A DNA stretch of 39,661 nucleotides from Alphaproteobacteria bacterium (GTDB taxonomy: Bacteria > Pseudomonadota > Alphaproteobacteria > Rhodospirillales > 2-02-FULL-58-16): assembly GCA_024278615.1 (NCBI GenBank), contig JAJRSS010000180.1:1-39661 (forward strand). Direction: 5' to 3'. How positions within the stretch are numbered: position 1 is the stretch's first letter; each line of letters opens with the position of its first letter. Positions 26,577 to 36,059 of the stretch are shown in pieces. A program made the position numbers and the translations under genes. The notes under the pieces are model-generated. The model worked only from the letters and a program-made list of their open reading frames with translations, was not told the origin of the DNA and ran no database searches.

Positions 26577-27110
26577 ATGACGACAGAACCCATAGACCAA
26601 TCCCTGAAAAGCGAACTGACCGGCCTTTTTCAGTATATCCAGCGTGTGCGTCAGGAAATTGCCGCGATCAACCGGCCCGCCGACAAGGACCACCGTTTCG
26701 AAACCATGGGCGAGCAGTTGGACGCCATTGTCAAGGCGACGGAACAGGCGACCAATACGATCATGGAGAACATGGAACAAAGTGGCGAACGGCTGAACCT
26801 GTTGCGCGGCAAACTGGAGAACGATGACCAATTGAAATTGATCGACCGCCTGCTGGAAAACAACAACGCGGTCATCGAGGCCTGCTCTTTCCAGGACATC
26901 ACCGGCCAGCGCATTTCCAAGGTGGTGAAGTCCGTCACCTACGTGGAAGACCGGGTCAACGCGCTGATCCTGGCCTGGGGCAAGGACGAGCTGGACAAGA
27001 TCGAGGTAAAACCCGATCACGAAAAGACCGAAGACGAAAAGCTGATGCACGGCCCCCAGGATCCGGAAAGGGCCATCAGCCAGTCGGAAATCGACGCCCT
27101 TTTCGATTGA
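26577..27110 (+). CDS. cheZ: CheZ-like CheY-P phosphatase
   Basis: Read from ATG 26577 (GGAAGG upstream), the protein has 177 residues. It is helical, with a long hairpin-like part (IMENMEQSGERLNLLRGKLE) and the CheZ signature ACSFQDITGQRISKVVKSVT, in which Gln of QDITGQ is the catalytic residue that positions water on phosphorylated CheY. The C-terminus ends AISQSEIDALFD after a charged linker. In CheZ this tail binds CheY, and the same motif (SQxEIDALL) stands at the N-terminus of FliM. It is shorter than enterobacterial CheZ (about 214 residues), as usual in alphaproteobacteria. No other chemotaxis gene lies in the window. The frame is open upstream to 26439. Confidence 0.88.
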   Translation: MTTEPIDQSLKSELTGLFQYIQRVRQEIAAINRPADKDHRFETMGEQLDAIVKATEQATNTIMENMEQSGERLNLLRGKLENDDQLKLIDRLLENNNAVIEACSFQDITGQRISKVVKSVTYVEDRVNALILAWGKDELDKIEVKPDHEKTEDEKLMHGPQDPERAISQSEIDALFD

Positions 27111-27189
27111 TCGCGGCACGAAAACCGATAATTGTTAGCAGGAATCGTGCCCCGCCTTCCCGCCGGGACAAACGAGAGAGGTCTATTTC

Positions 27190-27810
27190 ATGCCATCCTT
27201 GTTCAAACCAGCCCTATTCAAACCAGTCTTATTCAAACCGGCCTTGGCAGGTAAATTGAAATGGCGCCTTTGGGTTTCGATAATCGCCGCATTCTTCTTT
27301 GTGGTTGCGGCCGAAGGCGCCCGGGCAGCGGGCGATCCTGAAAACACCCTGTACCTCGACCTGAAATACGGCCGGGTGGTCATCGACCTGCGGCCCGACA
27401 TCGCGCCGCGCCACGTCAAGCGGATCAAGGAACTGGTGCGCCAGGGCTTTTACGACGGGCTGACCTTTCACCGGGTGATCGGCGGCTTCATGGCCCAGAC
27501 CGGCGATCCCCGGGGCGACGGCACCGGCGGCTCGGGGGTCAAGATACCGGCCGAATTTTCCGATTTTTCCCATGTGCGGGGCACCGTTTCCATGGCCCGT
27601 TCGCGGGACCCCGACAGCGGCGATTCCCAGTTCTTCATCGTCTTCGCCGCTTCCCCCTGGCTGGACGGCAAATACACCGTCTGGGGCCAGGTAAGCGAAG
27701 GCATGGCCTTCGTCGGCAAGATCAAACGGGGCGACAAGACCCGCAACGGCGTCGTCGACAATCCGGACCGCATCATCCGCATGCGGGTCGCCGCCGACGT
27801 CAAGGAATAG
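27190..27810 (+). CDS. secreted cyclophilin-type peptidyl-prolyl isomerase
   Basis: The 206-residue protein has a signal or anchor segment (VSIIAAFFFVVAAEGARAAG) after an unusual 24-residue N-terminus, then a cyclophilin domain: LDLKYGRVVIDLRPDIAPRH, GFYDGLTFHRVIGGFMAQTG with the catalytic FHR, GTVSMARSRDPDSGDSQFFI and WLDGKYTVWGQVSEGM. The domain matches bacterial PpiA/PpiB enzymes, which isomerise prolyl bonds; the signal places it in the periplasm. The N-terminal LFKPA/LFKPV/LFKPA repeat is odd (see the repeat entry). Methionine 1 has GAGAGAGG upstream. It is 79 bp after cheZ and converges on the channel gene. Confidence 0.92.
   Translation: MPSLFKPALFKPVLFKPALAGKLKWRLWVSIIAAFFFVVAAEGARAAGDPENTLYLDLKYGRVVIDLRPDIAPRHVKRIKELVRQGFYDGLTFHRVIGGFMAQTGDPRGDGTGGSGVKIPAEFSDFSHVRGTVSMARSRDPDSGDSQFFIVFAASPWLDGKYTVWGQVSEGMAFVGKIKRGDKTRNGVVDNPDRIIRMRVAADVKE
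27199..27243 (+). repeat. three tandem 15-bp copies in the cyclophilin leader
   Basis: Three successive units, TTGTTCAAACCAGCC, CTATTCAAACCAGTC and TTATTCAAACCGGCC, encode LFKPA, LFKPV and LFKPA in frame. The copies differ only at synonymous third positions, the first base of the Leu codon, and one Ala-to-Val change. They lie before the hydrophobic signal segment, so they lengthen the positively charged n-region. Confidence 0.9.
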
Positions 27811-27842
27811 AGCCGCTCTTTGATAGTTGAGGATGGAATGCT

Positions 27843-29243
27843 TTAGGAGCCGCTTCTTTCCGGCGTAATCTCCAAAGGCACCACCGATTTCAGGTGAATG
27901 TCCCGTTGCGGGAAGGGGAATTCAATACCGTTTTCGGCGTAGGCGTCCCATATCCCCAGCAGCACCTCGCTTTTGACGTTGGCGACGCCCCGCTGTGGGT
28001 CCCTGATCCAGATTCGCAGTTCCAGATCCACCGAGCTGTCGCCGAAACCGGTCAGGTGGCAAAGGGGCGCCGGGTCGGCCAACACCCGTTCCACCGACGA
28101 TGCCGCTTCCTGGGCCAGTTCCTTGGCCTTCTTGACGTCGGAAGAATAGGAAATGCCGAAAGGCAACCGGAAACGCACCAACTGATTGCTGTAGGACCAG
28201 TTCTCCACCCGCTGGCTGATCAGTTCCTCGTTGGGGATCAGGTGTTCGGTGCCGTCCCGGGTGATTACCGAAACGTAGCGGGCGCCCAGGGAATTGATCC
28301 AGCCGAAGGTGTCGCCAACGGCGATGACGTCGCCGGGCTTGACCGATTTGTCCAGCAACAGGATGACGCCGCTGATCAGGTTGGAGACCACCTTTTGCAG
28401 ACCGAAACCGAGTCCTAAGCCGACCGCGCCGCTGAATACGGCGAAGGCGGTGAGGTCTATGCCAACGCTATCCAGGGCCAGGGCGATGGCCAGGGTATAA
28501 AGGCCGATGCGGAGAAACTTGCCGAACAGCACCCGGGCCGATGGGGAAAGGTTGGAGGCGGTATCGATTCGCCGTTCCAGGATTCGCGACACGACCCCGG
28601 CCAGCCATAACAGGATGATCAGCGCCAGGGCCGCCTTGCCGACGCCGAGAACGGAAATCCGCAGCTCGCCCACCTGGATTGCCATGCCGTCGAGAACGGC
28701 CAGGGTATCATCCAGCAGGTCGACGATGTTCAGCGCCGCCAGGGTCCAGGCGATGACGGCGATGGTCCGCGACCAGGTGGGGTCCCGGACCACGCCGGAG
28801 GCCAGCCGGATGCCCACCCAGGCGGTCAGCAGGCCGACGACGCCGGTAACGAACTGATGGGGCCAGCCCGCCTGCCGCGCCGCCACCGCCGCCAGCCAAA
28901 GCAGAACCAGCATGACCACCGGCAGGGTCAGCGGGGTCAGGGCACGAATTACCGGGTCAAGAAATTTCTGAAACCGCGGCGAGGTTTTGGCGCTTTCGAT
29001 TCTTTTATGGATTCGGGGTTCGGCCGCCTTGGCGATCAGGAAAACGAAGCCGATGATCAGCAACTGCACCAGGTTGCTGAGGACGAAGACATTCTCGGTC
29101 ACCCAACGGGCGACGAAGGCCACCAGTTTTTGGATCTTATCCAGATCGACAATGTTTTCCACGAAACCCCAATTTGCCGGCGGGCCGTCACCGGCGGTTG
29201 GCGCCGCCCCCGATGCAGTCCTCGTGCCCCACCTCGTGCCCAC
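27843..29243 (-). CDS. MscS family mechanosensitive ion channel
   Basis: The 466-residue membrane protein has several N-terminal helices (LVQLLIIGFVFLIAKAAE; LTLPVVMLVLLWLAAVAARQ; LALIILLWLAGVVSRIL) and then the MscS core. The pore-lining helix region is FAVFSGAVGLGLGFGLQKVV, followed by SNLISGVILLLDKSVKPGDV and the beta domain VGDTFGWINSLGARYVSVIT, RDGTEHLIPNEELIS and VENWSYSNQLVRFRLPFGIS. It opens under membrane tension to release solutes. The start is uncertain: GTG 29243 yields the repetitive GTRWGTRT N-terminus, and GTG 29162 (MENIVDLDKIQ) is an alternative. It converges on the cyclophilin gene. Confidence 0.9.
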   Translation of the reverse strand: MGTRWGTRTASGAAPTAGDGPPANWGFVENIVDLDKIQKLVAFVARWVTENVFVLSNLVQLLIIGFVFLIAKAAEPRIHKRIESAKTSPRFQKFLDPVIRALTPLTLPVVMLVLLWLAAVAARQAGWPHQFVTGVVGLLTAWVGIRLASGVVRDPTWSRTIAVIAWTLAALNIVDLLDDTLAVLDGMAIQVGELRISVLGVGKAALALIILLWLAGVVSRILERRIDTASNLSPSARVLFGKFLRIGLYTLAIALALDSVGIDLTAFAVFSGAVGLGLGFGLQKVVSNLISGVILLLDKSVKPGDVIAVGDTFGWINSLGARYVSVITRDGTEHLIPNEELISQRVENWSYSNQLVRFRLPFGISYSSDVKKAKELAQEAASSVERVLADPAPLCHLTGFGDSSVDLELRIWIRDPQRGVANVKSEVLLGIWDAYAENGIEFPFPQRDIHLKSVVPLEITPERSGS

Positions 29244-29253
29244 TTCGTGTCCC
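29221..29253. repeat. imperfect 11-12 bp tandem repeat at the channel gene start
   Basis: CTCGTGCCCCAC (29221-29232), CTCGTGCCCAC (29233-29243) and TTCGTGTCCC (29244-29253) are three successive related units. Read on the minus strand they create GTG/GGCACGAGG units spanning the annotated channel start. Confidence 0.6.
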
Positions 29254-29288
29254 TGGGGCGCGGAATGAACTTAAGTGCACCCCGGCCA

Positions 29289-29322
29289 GGGATCAAGGGA
29301 GTCCTGGGATCAAGAGAGTCCT
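29289..29322. repeat. two tandem 17-bp copies in the gap between channel and MFS genes
   Basis: GGGATCAAGGGAGTCCT (29289-29305) is followed immediately by GGGATCAAGAGAGTCCT (29306-29322), differing at one base. They lie in the 100-bp gap downstream of the MFS gene and upstream of the channel gene. No function is evident. Confidence 0.8.
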
Positions 29323-29343
29323 GGCGCTATCCGTTTGAACGGC

Positions 29344-30561
29344 CTATTCGGCGGCCGCTGCGGGAGCAGACCGGTAGCGGCCCACCAGGGCCACGTTTTC
29401 CGGTGTCGGCGTTTCCGGAATCATCAGGGAAAACAGCAGGGAAACCCCGGCCATGACGGCGCCAAAGATGAATACCGCCGACGGGGAAATCACCCACAGG
29501 AAACCGAAAGCCACCGGAATGATCACCGCCGCGATGTGGCTGATGGTGAAACTGACCCCGGCGGTGGAGGCGATGTCCGCCGGGTCGGCGATCTTCTGGA
29601 AATAGGTCTTGATGGCGATGGCCATGGCGAAGAACAGGTGATCGATGATGTACAGCCCGACAGCGATCCAGGCGGTATCGACAAAGGCGTAGGCGGTGAA
29701 CACGCCGATCAGCCCGATGTATTCGAATATCAGCGCCCGGCGCTCCCCCCAGCGGCCGATCAGCTTGCCGATTCTGGGCGCGACCAGGATATTGAGGGCG
29801 CCGTTGGCCAGGAACATGAGGGTGATGGCGGCGGCGTCGAAGCCGAATTTTTCCACCATCAGGAAACCGGCGAAGACGACGAAGATCTGCCGCCGGGAAC
29901 CGGCGATGAATACCAATGCGTAATAGAGCCAGTAGCGGCGGCGCAGCACCAGGGACTTGCGCTGCTCCACCTTGGCCGGAAAACGGGGGAATGCGCCCCA
30001 GGCGAAGAGCGCGATGATCAGGCTGACGCCACCGCCGATAAGATACACCCAGCGCATGGCCAGCCCGCCCAGGTCCAGGGCCAGGTAAATGAGGGCGAAA
30101 GCGCCAAGGGAAGCGAAGGAGCCATAAGCGATGAGCTTGCCCAGGAAATGGGGAGCCTTGGCCTTGTCCAGCCATTGCAGGGCCAGGGATTGGTTGATGG
30201 TCTCGAAATAGTGGAATCCGACGGACATGAGCACGGTAGTCAGGTAAAGGCCGATGACCGTGGGAAAAAACCCGGTCATCGCCGTGCCGATCCCCAGCAG
30301 GCACATTGAAATTAGCGCCAGGGGCTGTTCGCGCACGATCAGCAGCAGGAAGACCACGGCGAAGGACAGGAAGCCGGGAATTTCCCGCAGGCTTTGCAAG
30401 ATGCCGATTTCGACCCCGGTGAACGCCGCCTGCTCCAGGGCGAAATTGTTGAGCAACGCCCGCCAGACGCTGAAGCTCAAGGGCATGGCCACGGCCATCA
30501 GCACCAGGAATACCTCGGGCCGCCGCCAGCCGCCGGAGTTGGGGGCCGAAACTTGCTTCAT
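29344..30561 (-). CDS. major facilitator superfamily transporter
   Basis: From ATG 30561 (MKQVSAPNSGGWRRPEVFLV) the protein has 405 residues and about twelve hydrophobic helices with a central cytoplasmic loop (FPRFPAKVEQRKSLVLRRRY). Segments such as GILQSLREIPGFLSFAVVFL, MLFLANGALNILVAPRIGKL and IGRWGERRALIFEYIGL fit the MFS fold, with the GRWGERR loop matching the 8-9 loop signature. The substrate is unknown. The frame stays open far upstream to 31464, but that extension runs antisense-like across the next transporter and is not protein-like. The start could also be slightly upstream. Confidence 0.88.
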   Translation of the reverse strand: MKQVSAPNSGGWRRPEVFLVLMAVAMPLSFSVWRALLNNFALEQAAFTGVEIGILQSLREIPGFLSFAVVFLLLIVREQPLALISMCLLGIGTAMTGFFPTVIGLYLTTVLMSVGFHYFETINQSLALQWLDKAKAPHFLGKLIAYGSFASLGAFALIYLALDLGGLAMRWVYLIGGGVSLIIALFAWGAFPRFPAKVEQRKSLVLRRRYWLYYALVFIAGSRRQIFVVFAGFLMVEKFGFDAAAITLMFLANGALNILVAPRIGKLIGRWGERRALIFEYIGLIGVFTAYAFVDTAWIAVGLYIIDHLFFAMAIAIKTYFQKIADPADIASTAGVSFTISHIAAVIIPVAFGFLWVISPSAVFIFGAVMAGVSLLFSLMIPETPTPENVALVGRYRSAPAAAAE

Positions 30562-30722
30562 CACGACACACTCTACCCCTGTGGTTTTCAGCGATTCCAA
30601 AACGGGCCTTGGCACTATCCCCTGAAAAGGGTGGCAAATACAGGCCATGGAGATAAAAAATATCGAGAAACGGACACCTGAACCCAACCGGTGCAATGAT
30701 CGGCTTATGGAGCCCGTCGTTT

Positions 30723-31733
30723 TTATTCGGGCGGATGAACCGAACCGGCCCGCCGGCGGCTTTCCAGCCGTTCCCGCCAGGCGACGAAGATGCCGGACCC
30801 GGCGATCATGGCCATGCCGAGAAAGGTCAGGGCATCGGGCACGTAGCGCCAGAAGACAAACCCCCAGAAGGTGGCGAAGATCAGGTAACTGTAGTCGAAG
30901 GGCGCCAGCCAGCTTGCCTCGGCGCTTTGGTAAGCCTTCGCCAACCCGATATTGGCGGTCATGTTCAGGACCGAACACACGGCGATCAGTCCAAGCACCC
31001 GAAGATCGATGGCATGCCAGCCGGTGAACAGGTAGGGCCAGTCCCGCGCCAGATCGCCGCCGGTCAAGGGAACAAGCACCGTCATCCCCAGGGTTCCCAG
31101 GATTATAAAGGCGATGGCCACGCCGCAGGTGAGGGTCACCGGTGATTCCGCCCGGCAAAGCCGCCGCGTGGTGAGGATGGTCGCCGCGTAGCACAGCGCG
31201 GCGGCCACCGGCATCAGCGCCATCGGCCGGAAGGCGTCGGTTCCCGGTTTCAGGATCAGAAGGGACCCGCCAAAGCCGGCGAGGATGGCGACGATGCGGC
31301 GCGGCCCCACGTGTTCGCCGAGCACAAGCGCCGAAAGCACCGCCACGAAAAGGGGGAAGACGTACAGGCCGGCGGCGATCTCCGTCAGGCTGAGAAAGGG
31401 TATGCCGCCGAAAAATAACACCATGGCGGTGACCAGGAACAGGCTGCGCAGGGCCACCGCCCAAGTGCGCTGGGGCCAGGGGATGGCGGCGCCCCAGACG
31501 CCGTGCGCGAGAAGGATCAGCAAGGCGAGGTTAAAAACCGAGCGAAGCACCTGGAATTGCCACAGGGAAACGTCCGCACTGGTCAGCTTGACGATACCGT
31601 CCTGAAACCCCAGCATGAACAGGGCCGAAACCATGAGCAACGCCGCCTGCCCCGGCCGGTCGGCGGTGGTGCCGGAAAGAAAACCGCCACCCCGTTCAGG
31701 GCCCGGGCCCGGATCTGATACTGGCGTATTCAT
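30723..31733 (-). CDS. DMT superfamily (EamA) transporter
   Basis: The 336-residue protein has about ten helices in two EamA repeats: ALLMVSALFMLGFQDGIVKL, VALRSLFLVTAMVLFFGGIP, GLYVFPLFVAVLSALVLGEH with the conserved E-H end, AALCYAATILTTRRLCRAES and PFDYSYLIFATFWGFVFWRY. The N-terminal ~25 residues are Gly/Pro-rich and hydrophilic. It probably moves small metabolites; the substrate is unknown. It is downstream of alaS on the same strand, after a 93-bp gap, and 161 bp before the MFS gene. Confidence 0.9.
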   Translation of the reverse strand: MNTPVSDPGPGPERGGGFLSGTTADRPGQAALLMVSALFMLGFQDGIVKLTSADVSLWQFQVLRSVFNLALLILLAHGVWGAAIPWPQRTWAVALRSLFLVTAMVLFFGGIPFLSLTEIAAGLYVFPLFVAVLSALVLGEHVGPRRIVAILAGFGGSLLILKPGTDAFRPMALMPVAAALCYAATILTTRRLCRAESPVTLTCGVAIAFIILGTLGMTVLVPLTGGDLARDWPYLFTGWHAIDLRVLGLIAVCSVLNMTANIGLAKAYQSAEASWLAPFDYSYLIFATFWGFVFWRYVPDALTFLGMAMIAGSGIFVAWRERLESRRRAGSVHPPE

Positions 31734-31826
31734 CGCCTGGTTGCCCGGTTCATGGCTTGATTATCCTACGGCAATGCTACAGACGCGACACGGGAATGAC
31801 GCGGACCGGAGTCCGGAATCGAAAAA

Positions 31827-34484
31827 TCAGCCCAGCGCCGCTTCGATGGCGTCCAGGGCGGCTTGCGCGTTGGCGCCGTCGGGCCCGCCGGCCTGGGCCA
31901 TGTCGGGTCGGCCGCCGCCACCCTTGCCGCCGACCGCCACCGAGCCGGCACGCACCAGATCGATGGCGTTGACCTTGGCGGTCAGGTCGTCGGTGACGCC
32001 GACCACCAGGGACGCCTTACCTTCGTTGACACTGACCAGGGCGACGACGCCGGAGCCCATCTGGCCCTTCAGGTCGTCGGCCAGGCCCTTCAGTTCCTTG
32101 GCCGGCATGCCATCCAGAAGCCGGGGCGAGAAGCTGATGCCGCCGATATCCCTGACCTGGACCGAGGCCGCCGCTCCGCCGCCGCCGGTGGCGGCCAGTT
32201 TCTTGCGGGTTTCTGTCAGTTCCCGTTCCAGCGCACGGCGTTCTTCGACCAGCGCCCGGACCCGGGCCGGCACCTCGGGCGGCGGAGTCTTCAACAGCGC
32301 CGCGGTTTCGGCCAGGGCGCTTTCCTGTTCCTGCAGGTAGCCAAGGGCTTCCTCGCCGGTCAGGGCCTCGATGCGGCGCACGCCGGCGGCGACGGCGCTT
32401 TCCGATACCACCTTGAACAGGCCGATGTCGCCGGTGCGGCGCACGTGGGTTCCGCCGCAAAGTTCGGTGGAAAAGCTTCCCTCATCATCGCCACCCATGG
32501 AAACGACGCGTACCTCGTCGCCGTATTTTTCACCGAACAACGCCATGGCGCCGGCTTTCACCGCCTCGTCCGGTTCCATCAGGTGGGTTTCCACGGGCGT
32601 GTTCAGGCGGATGCGGCGGTTGACTTCCGATTCCACCGCCGCCAGTTCAACCGGGTCCACCGGCTTGGGATGGGAGATGTCGAAACGCAACCGGTCCGGC
32701 GCCACCAGCGATCCCTTTTGGGTGACGTGATCGCCCAACTGGCGGCGAAGCGCCGCGTGCAGTAGATGGGTGACCGAGTGGTTGGACCGAATCCGGCTGC
32801 GCCGGGGGCCGTCAACGGAAAGGGCCACGTCGCCGCCGACGGACAAGGTTCCTTGGTCCACCCGGCCCAGGTGCACATGCAGGTCGCCGACTTTCTTCTG
32901 GGTGTCGGTGACCGTAAGGCGCATGACATCAGCCGAATGAATGATGCCGGTATCGCCGGTCTGGCCACCGGATTCGCCGTAAAACGGTGATTGGTTGACA
33001 ACCACGGCCACGTCTTCGCCGGCGGTGGCCCGTTCCACCCGCTTGCCGCCAACAACGATGGCCAGGACCAGGCCTTCCGCCTGTTCGGTTTCGAAACCGA
33101 GAAATTCGGTGGCCCCCACGTCTTCGCGAATCTGGAACCAGACCTCATCCGTCGCCGCCTCGCCGGAGCCGGCCCAGGCGGCGCGGGCTTCGGCCTTCTG
33201 GCGTTCCATGGCGGCGTTGAAGCCGTCCAGGTCGACGCTCAGGCCCCGGGCGCGGAGCGCATCCTGGGTCAGGTCAAGGGGGAAACCGAAGGTGTCGTAA
33301 AGCTTGAAGGCGGTTTCGCCGGCCAATTCACCACCCTGGTCACCGCCGGTGTCCATGCCCGCGGTGGCTTCGTCCAGCAGCTTCAGGCCCCGTTCCAGGG
33401 TCTTCTTGAAGCGGCTTTCCTCCAGCTTCAGGGTTTCGCTGATCAGGGATTCGGCGCGGACCAGTTCGGGGAAGGCTTGGCCCATCTGCGCCACCAGGGC
33501 GGGGACCAGTTTCCACACCATCGGCTCCTGGGCGCCGGTCAGGTGGGCGTGGCGCATGGCCCGGCGCATGATTCGGCGCAACACGTATCCCCGGCCCTCG
33601 TTGGAGGGCAGCACCCCGTCGGCGATGAGGAAGCTGGTGGCCCGCAGGTGATCGGCGATGACCCGGTGGGAAACCCGGTGTTTGCCTTGCGCATCGGTGC
33701 CGGAGGCTTCCGCCGAGGCGGCGATGAGGGCCTTGAACAGGTCAATCTCGTAGTTGTCGTGGGTGCCCTGCATGACGGCGGCGACGCGCTCCAGCCCCAT
33801 GCCCGTATCGATGGACGGCCGGGGCAGGTCGATGCGCTTTTCCGGGGTGACCTGCTCGTATTGCATGAACACCAGGTTCCAGATTTCGATGAAGCGGTCG
33901 CCGTCTTCGTCGGCGCTGCCGGGGGGGCCGCCGGGAATATTCTCGCCATGGTCATAGAAGATTTCCGAGCACGGCCCGCAGGGGCCCGTATCGCCCATGG
34001 CCCAGAAATTGTCCGACGTGGGAATGCGCAGGATACGGTCTTCGGGCAGGCCGGTGATTTTTTTCCACAGGTCGAAGGCCTGATCGTCTTCCGCATAGAC
34101 GGTGGCCAGCAGTTTTTCCTTGGACAGGCCGAATTCCCTGGTGATCAGGTTCCACGAAAGCTCGATGGCCAGTTCCTTGAAATAGTCGCCGAAAGAGAAG
34201 TTGCCCAGCATTTCGAAGAAAGTGTGGTGGCGGGCGGTGTAGCCGACGTTTTCCAGGTCGTTGTGCTTGCCGCCGGCGCGAACGCATTTCTGCGAGGTGA
34301 CGGCGCGCGCGTAGCCGCGCTTTTCCACCCCGGTGAAAACATTCTTGAACTGCACCATGCCTGAATTGGTGAACATCAGGGTGGGATCGTTGCGGGGCAC
34401 CAATGGCCCGGAATCTACTACCTCGTGCCCGTTGGCGGCTAAGTAGTCCAGGAAGGCCTGGCGAATATCGTTGACGGTCTGCAT
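31827..34484 (-). CDS. alaS: alanine-tRNA ligase
   Basis: The 885-residue enzyme charges tRNA-Ala. It starts [20 protein letters not shown], followed by class II core segments [74 protein letters not shown] and [19 protein letters not shown]. The editing domain has the zinc ligands [16 protein letters not shown] and [13 protein letters not shown]. The C-Ala domain ends with [16 protein letters not shown]. The frame extends 29 codons upstream, but ATG 34484 with GGAGGG in the leader matches the family start. It lies between recA upstream and the EamA gene downstream, on the same strand, the common recA-alaS order in alphaproteobacteria. Confidence 0.98.
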   Translation of the reverse strand: MQTVNDIRQAFLDYLAANGHEVVDSGPLVPRNDPTLMFTNSGMVQFKNVFTGVEKRGYARAVTSQKCVRAGGKHNDLENVGYTARHHTFFEMLGNFSFGDYFKELAIELSWNLITREFGLSKEKLLATVYAEDDQAFDLWKKITGLPEDRILRIPTSDNFWAMGDTGPCGPCSEIFYDHGENIPGGPPGSADEDGDRFIEIWNLVFMQYEQVTPEKRIDLPRPSIDTGMGLERVAAVMQGTHDNYEIDLFKALIAASAEASGTDAQGKHRVSHRVIADHLRATSFLIADGVLPSNEGRGYVLRRIMRRAMRHAHLTGAQEPMVWKLVPALVAQMGQAFPELVRAESLISETLKLEESRFKKTLERGLKLLDEATAGMDTGGDQGGELAGETAFKLYDTFGFPLDLTQDALRARGLSVDLDGFNAAMERQKAEARAAWAGSGEAATDEVWFQIREDVGATEFLGFETEQAEGLVLAIVVGGKRVERATAGEDVAVVVNQSPFYGESGGQTGDTGIIHSADVMRLTVTDTQKKVGDLHVHLGRVDQGTLSVGGDVALSVDGPRRSRIRSNHSVTHLLHAALRRQLGDHVTQKGSLVAPDRLRFDISHPKPVDPVELAAVESEVNRRIRLNTPVETHLMEPDEAVKAGAMALFGEKYGDEVRVVSMGGDDEGSFSTELCGGTHVRRTGDIGLFKVVSESAVAAGVRRIEALTGEEALGYLQEQESALAETAALLKTPPPEVPARVRALVEERRALERELTETRKKLAATGGGGAAASVQVRDIGGISFSPRLLDGMPAKELKGLADDLKGQMGSGVVALVSVNEGKASLVVGVTDDLTAKVNAIDLVRAGSVAVGGKGGGGRPDMAQAGGPDGANAQAALDAIEAALG

Positions 34485-34573
34485 GGAGGGTAATCTAGGG
34501 CCGGAGGACAAATAAGCAAACGGTTTTAAGGAAAAAAACCCCAAGAATTCAGGCTTTTCACCCAAAACCAAAA

Positions 34574-34601
34574 GCGGCCCCCCCGCCAGGGAGGGGGCCG
34601 C
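34574..34601 (-). terminator. rho-independent terminator of recA
   Basis: GCGGCCCCC (34574-34582) and GGGGGCCGC (34593-34601) form a nine-base GC stem with a ten-base loop. On the minus strand the stem is followed by TTTTGGTTTTGG, a T-rich tail. It starts 31 bp beyond the recA stop and lies before alaS, so it should end or attenuate the recA transcript. Confidence 0.8.
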
Positions 34602-34631
34602 GCTTGGGCGCCACCGGTTAGAAGCGCTGGT

Positions 34632-35717
<1,086 letters not shown>

Positions 35718-36059
35718 GAGTTCCTCTCTTATTTCACAGGGATTGGCGGGTTACAACGAGATTGAATGTGCCTGTTTTGTTCCCATAAGCAAGCACTTTT
35801 TTTATATCATTGAAATATAACAATATTTTGCACTTTTATTCCTGCTATGTTCCGCCGTAAATAGGTTTATCAACCAAATGCCGACCGTTCCGGTAGGGGA
35901 CGGTTGCAGAATCGATATTATTTCCCCGCCGGCCAAAGGCAGACAGGCTCCTATGTCCCCCGCCTTCCTGTTTCCGCCAACGCCGATCCGGGCTAGGCAT
36001 GGGATTGGAGTTCATGCTTGGCTGGCTTTCCAGGAACCGAATAAGGAAAAAGACAACCC
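35718..36059. other. recA-aminotransferase divergent intergenic region
   Basis: 342 bp with no supportable gene. The recA-proximal half is strongly AT-rich. It holds the candidate recA promoter at 35833-35861 and a hairpin, ACCGTTCC/GGGACGGT, at 35884-35904 (one G-T pair). The aminotransferase-proximal half is ordinary in composition; short open frames there are not protein-like. Confidence 0.5.
35833..35861 (-). promoter_or_regulatory. candidate recA promoter with LexA-like box
   Basis: On the minus strand TTTACG (35856-35861) and TAAAAG (35833-35838) are 17 bp apart. Between them and reaching into the -10 element lies GAACATAGCAGGAAT (35838-35852), which matches the alphaproteobacterial SOS box GAACN7GAAC at seven of eight fixed positions. 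It is about 120 bp before the recA start. The -10 match is modest. Confidence 0.4.

Noticed and set aside
27115-27151. GGCACGA/TCGTGCC inverted repeat between cheZ and the cyclophilin gene
   Set aside because: Arms of seven bases with a 23-base spacer and no T tract; chance occurrence is likely.
29344-31464. A single 706-codon open frame spanning the MFS gene and much of the next gene
   Set aside because: Only the part after ATG 30561 is transporter-like; the upstream 301 codons are Arg/Gly/Pro-rich and lie over a genuine EamA gene in another frame.
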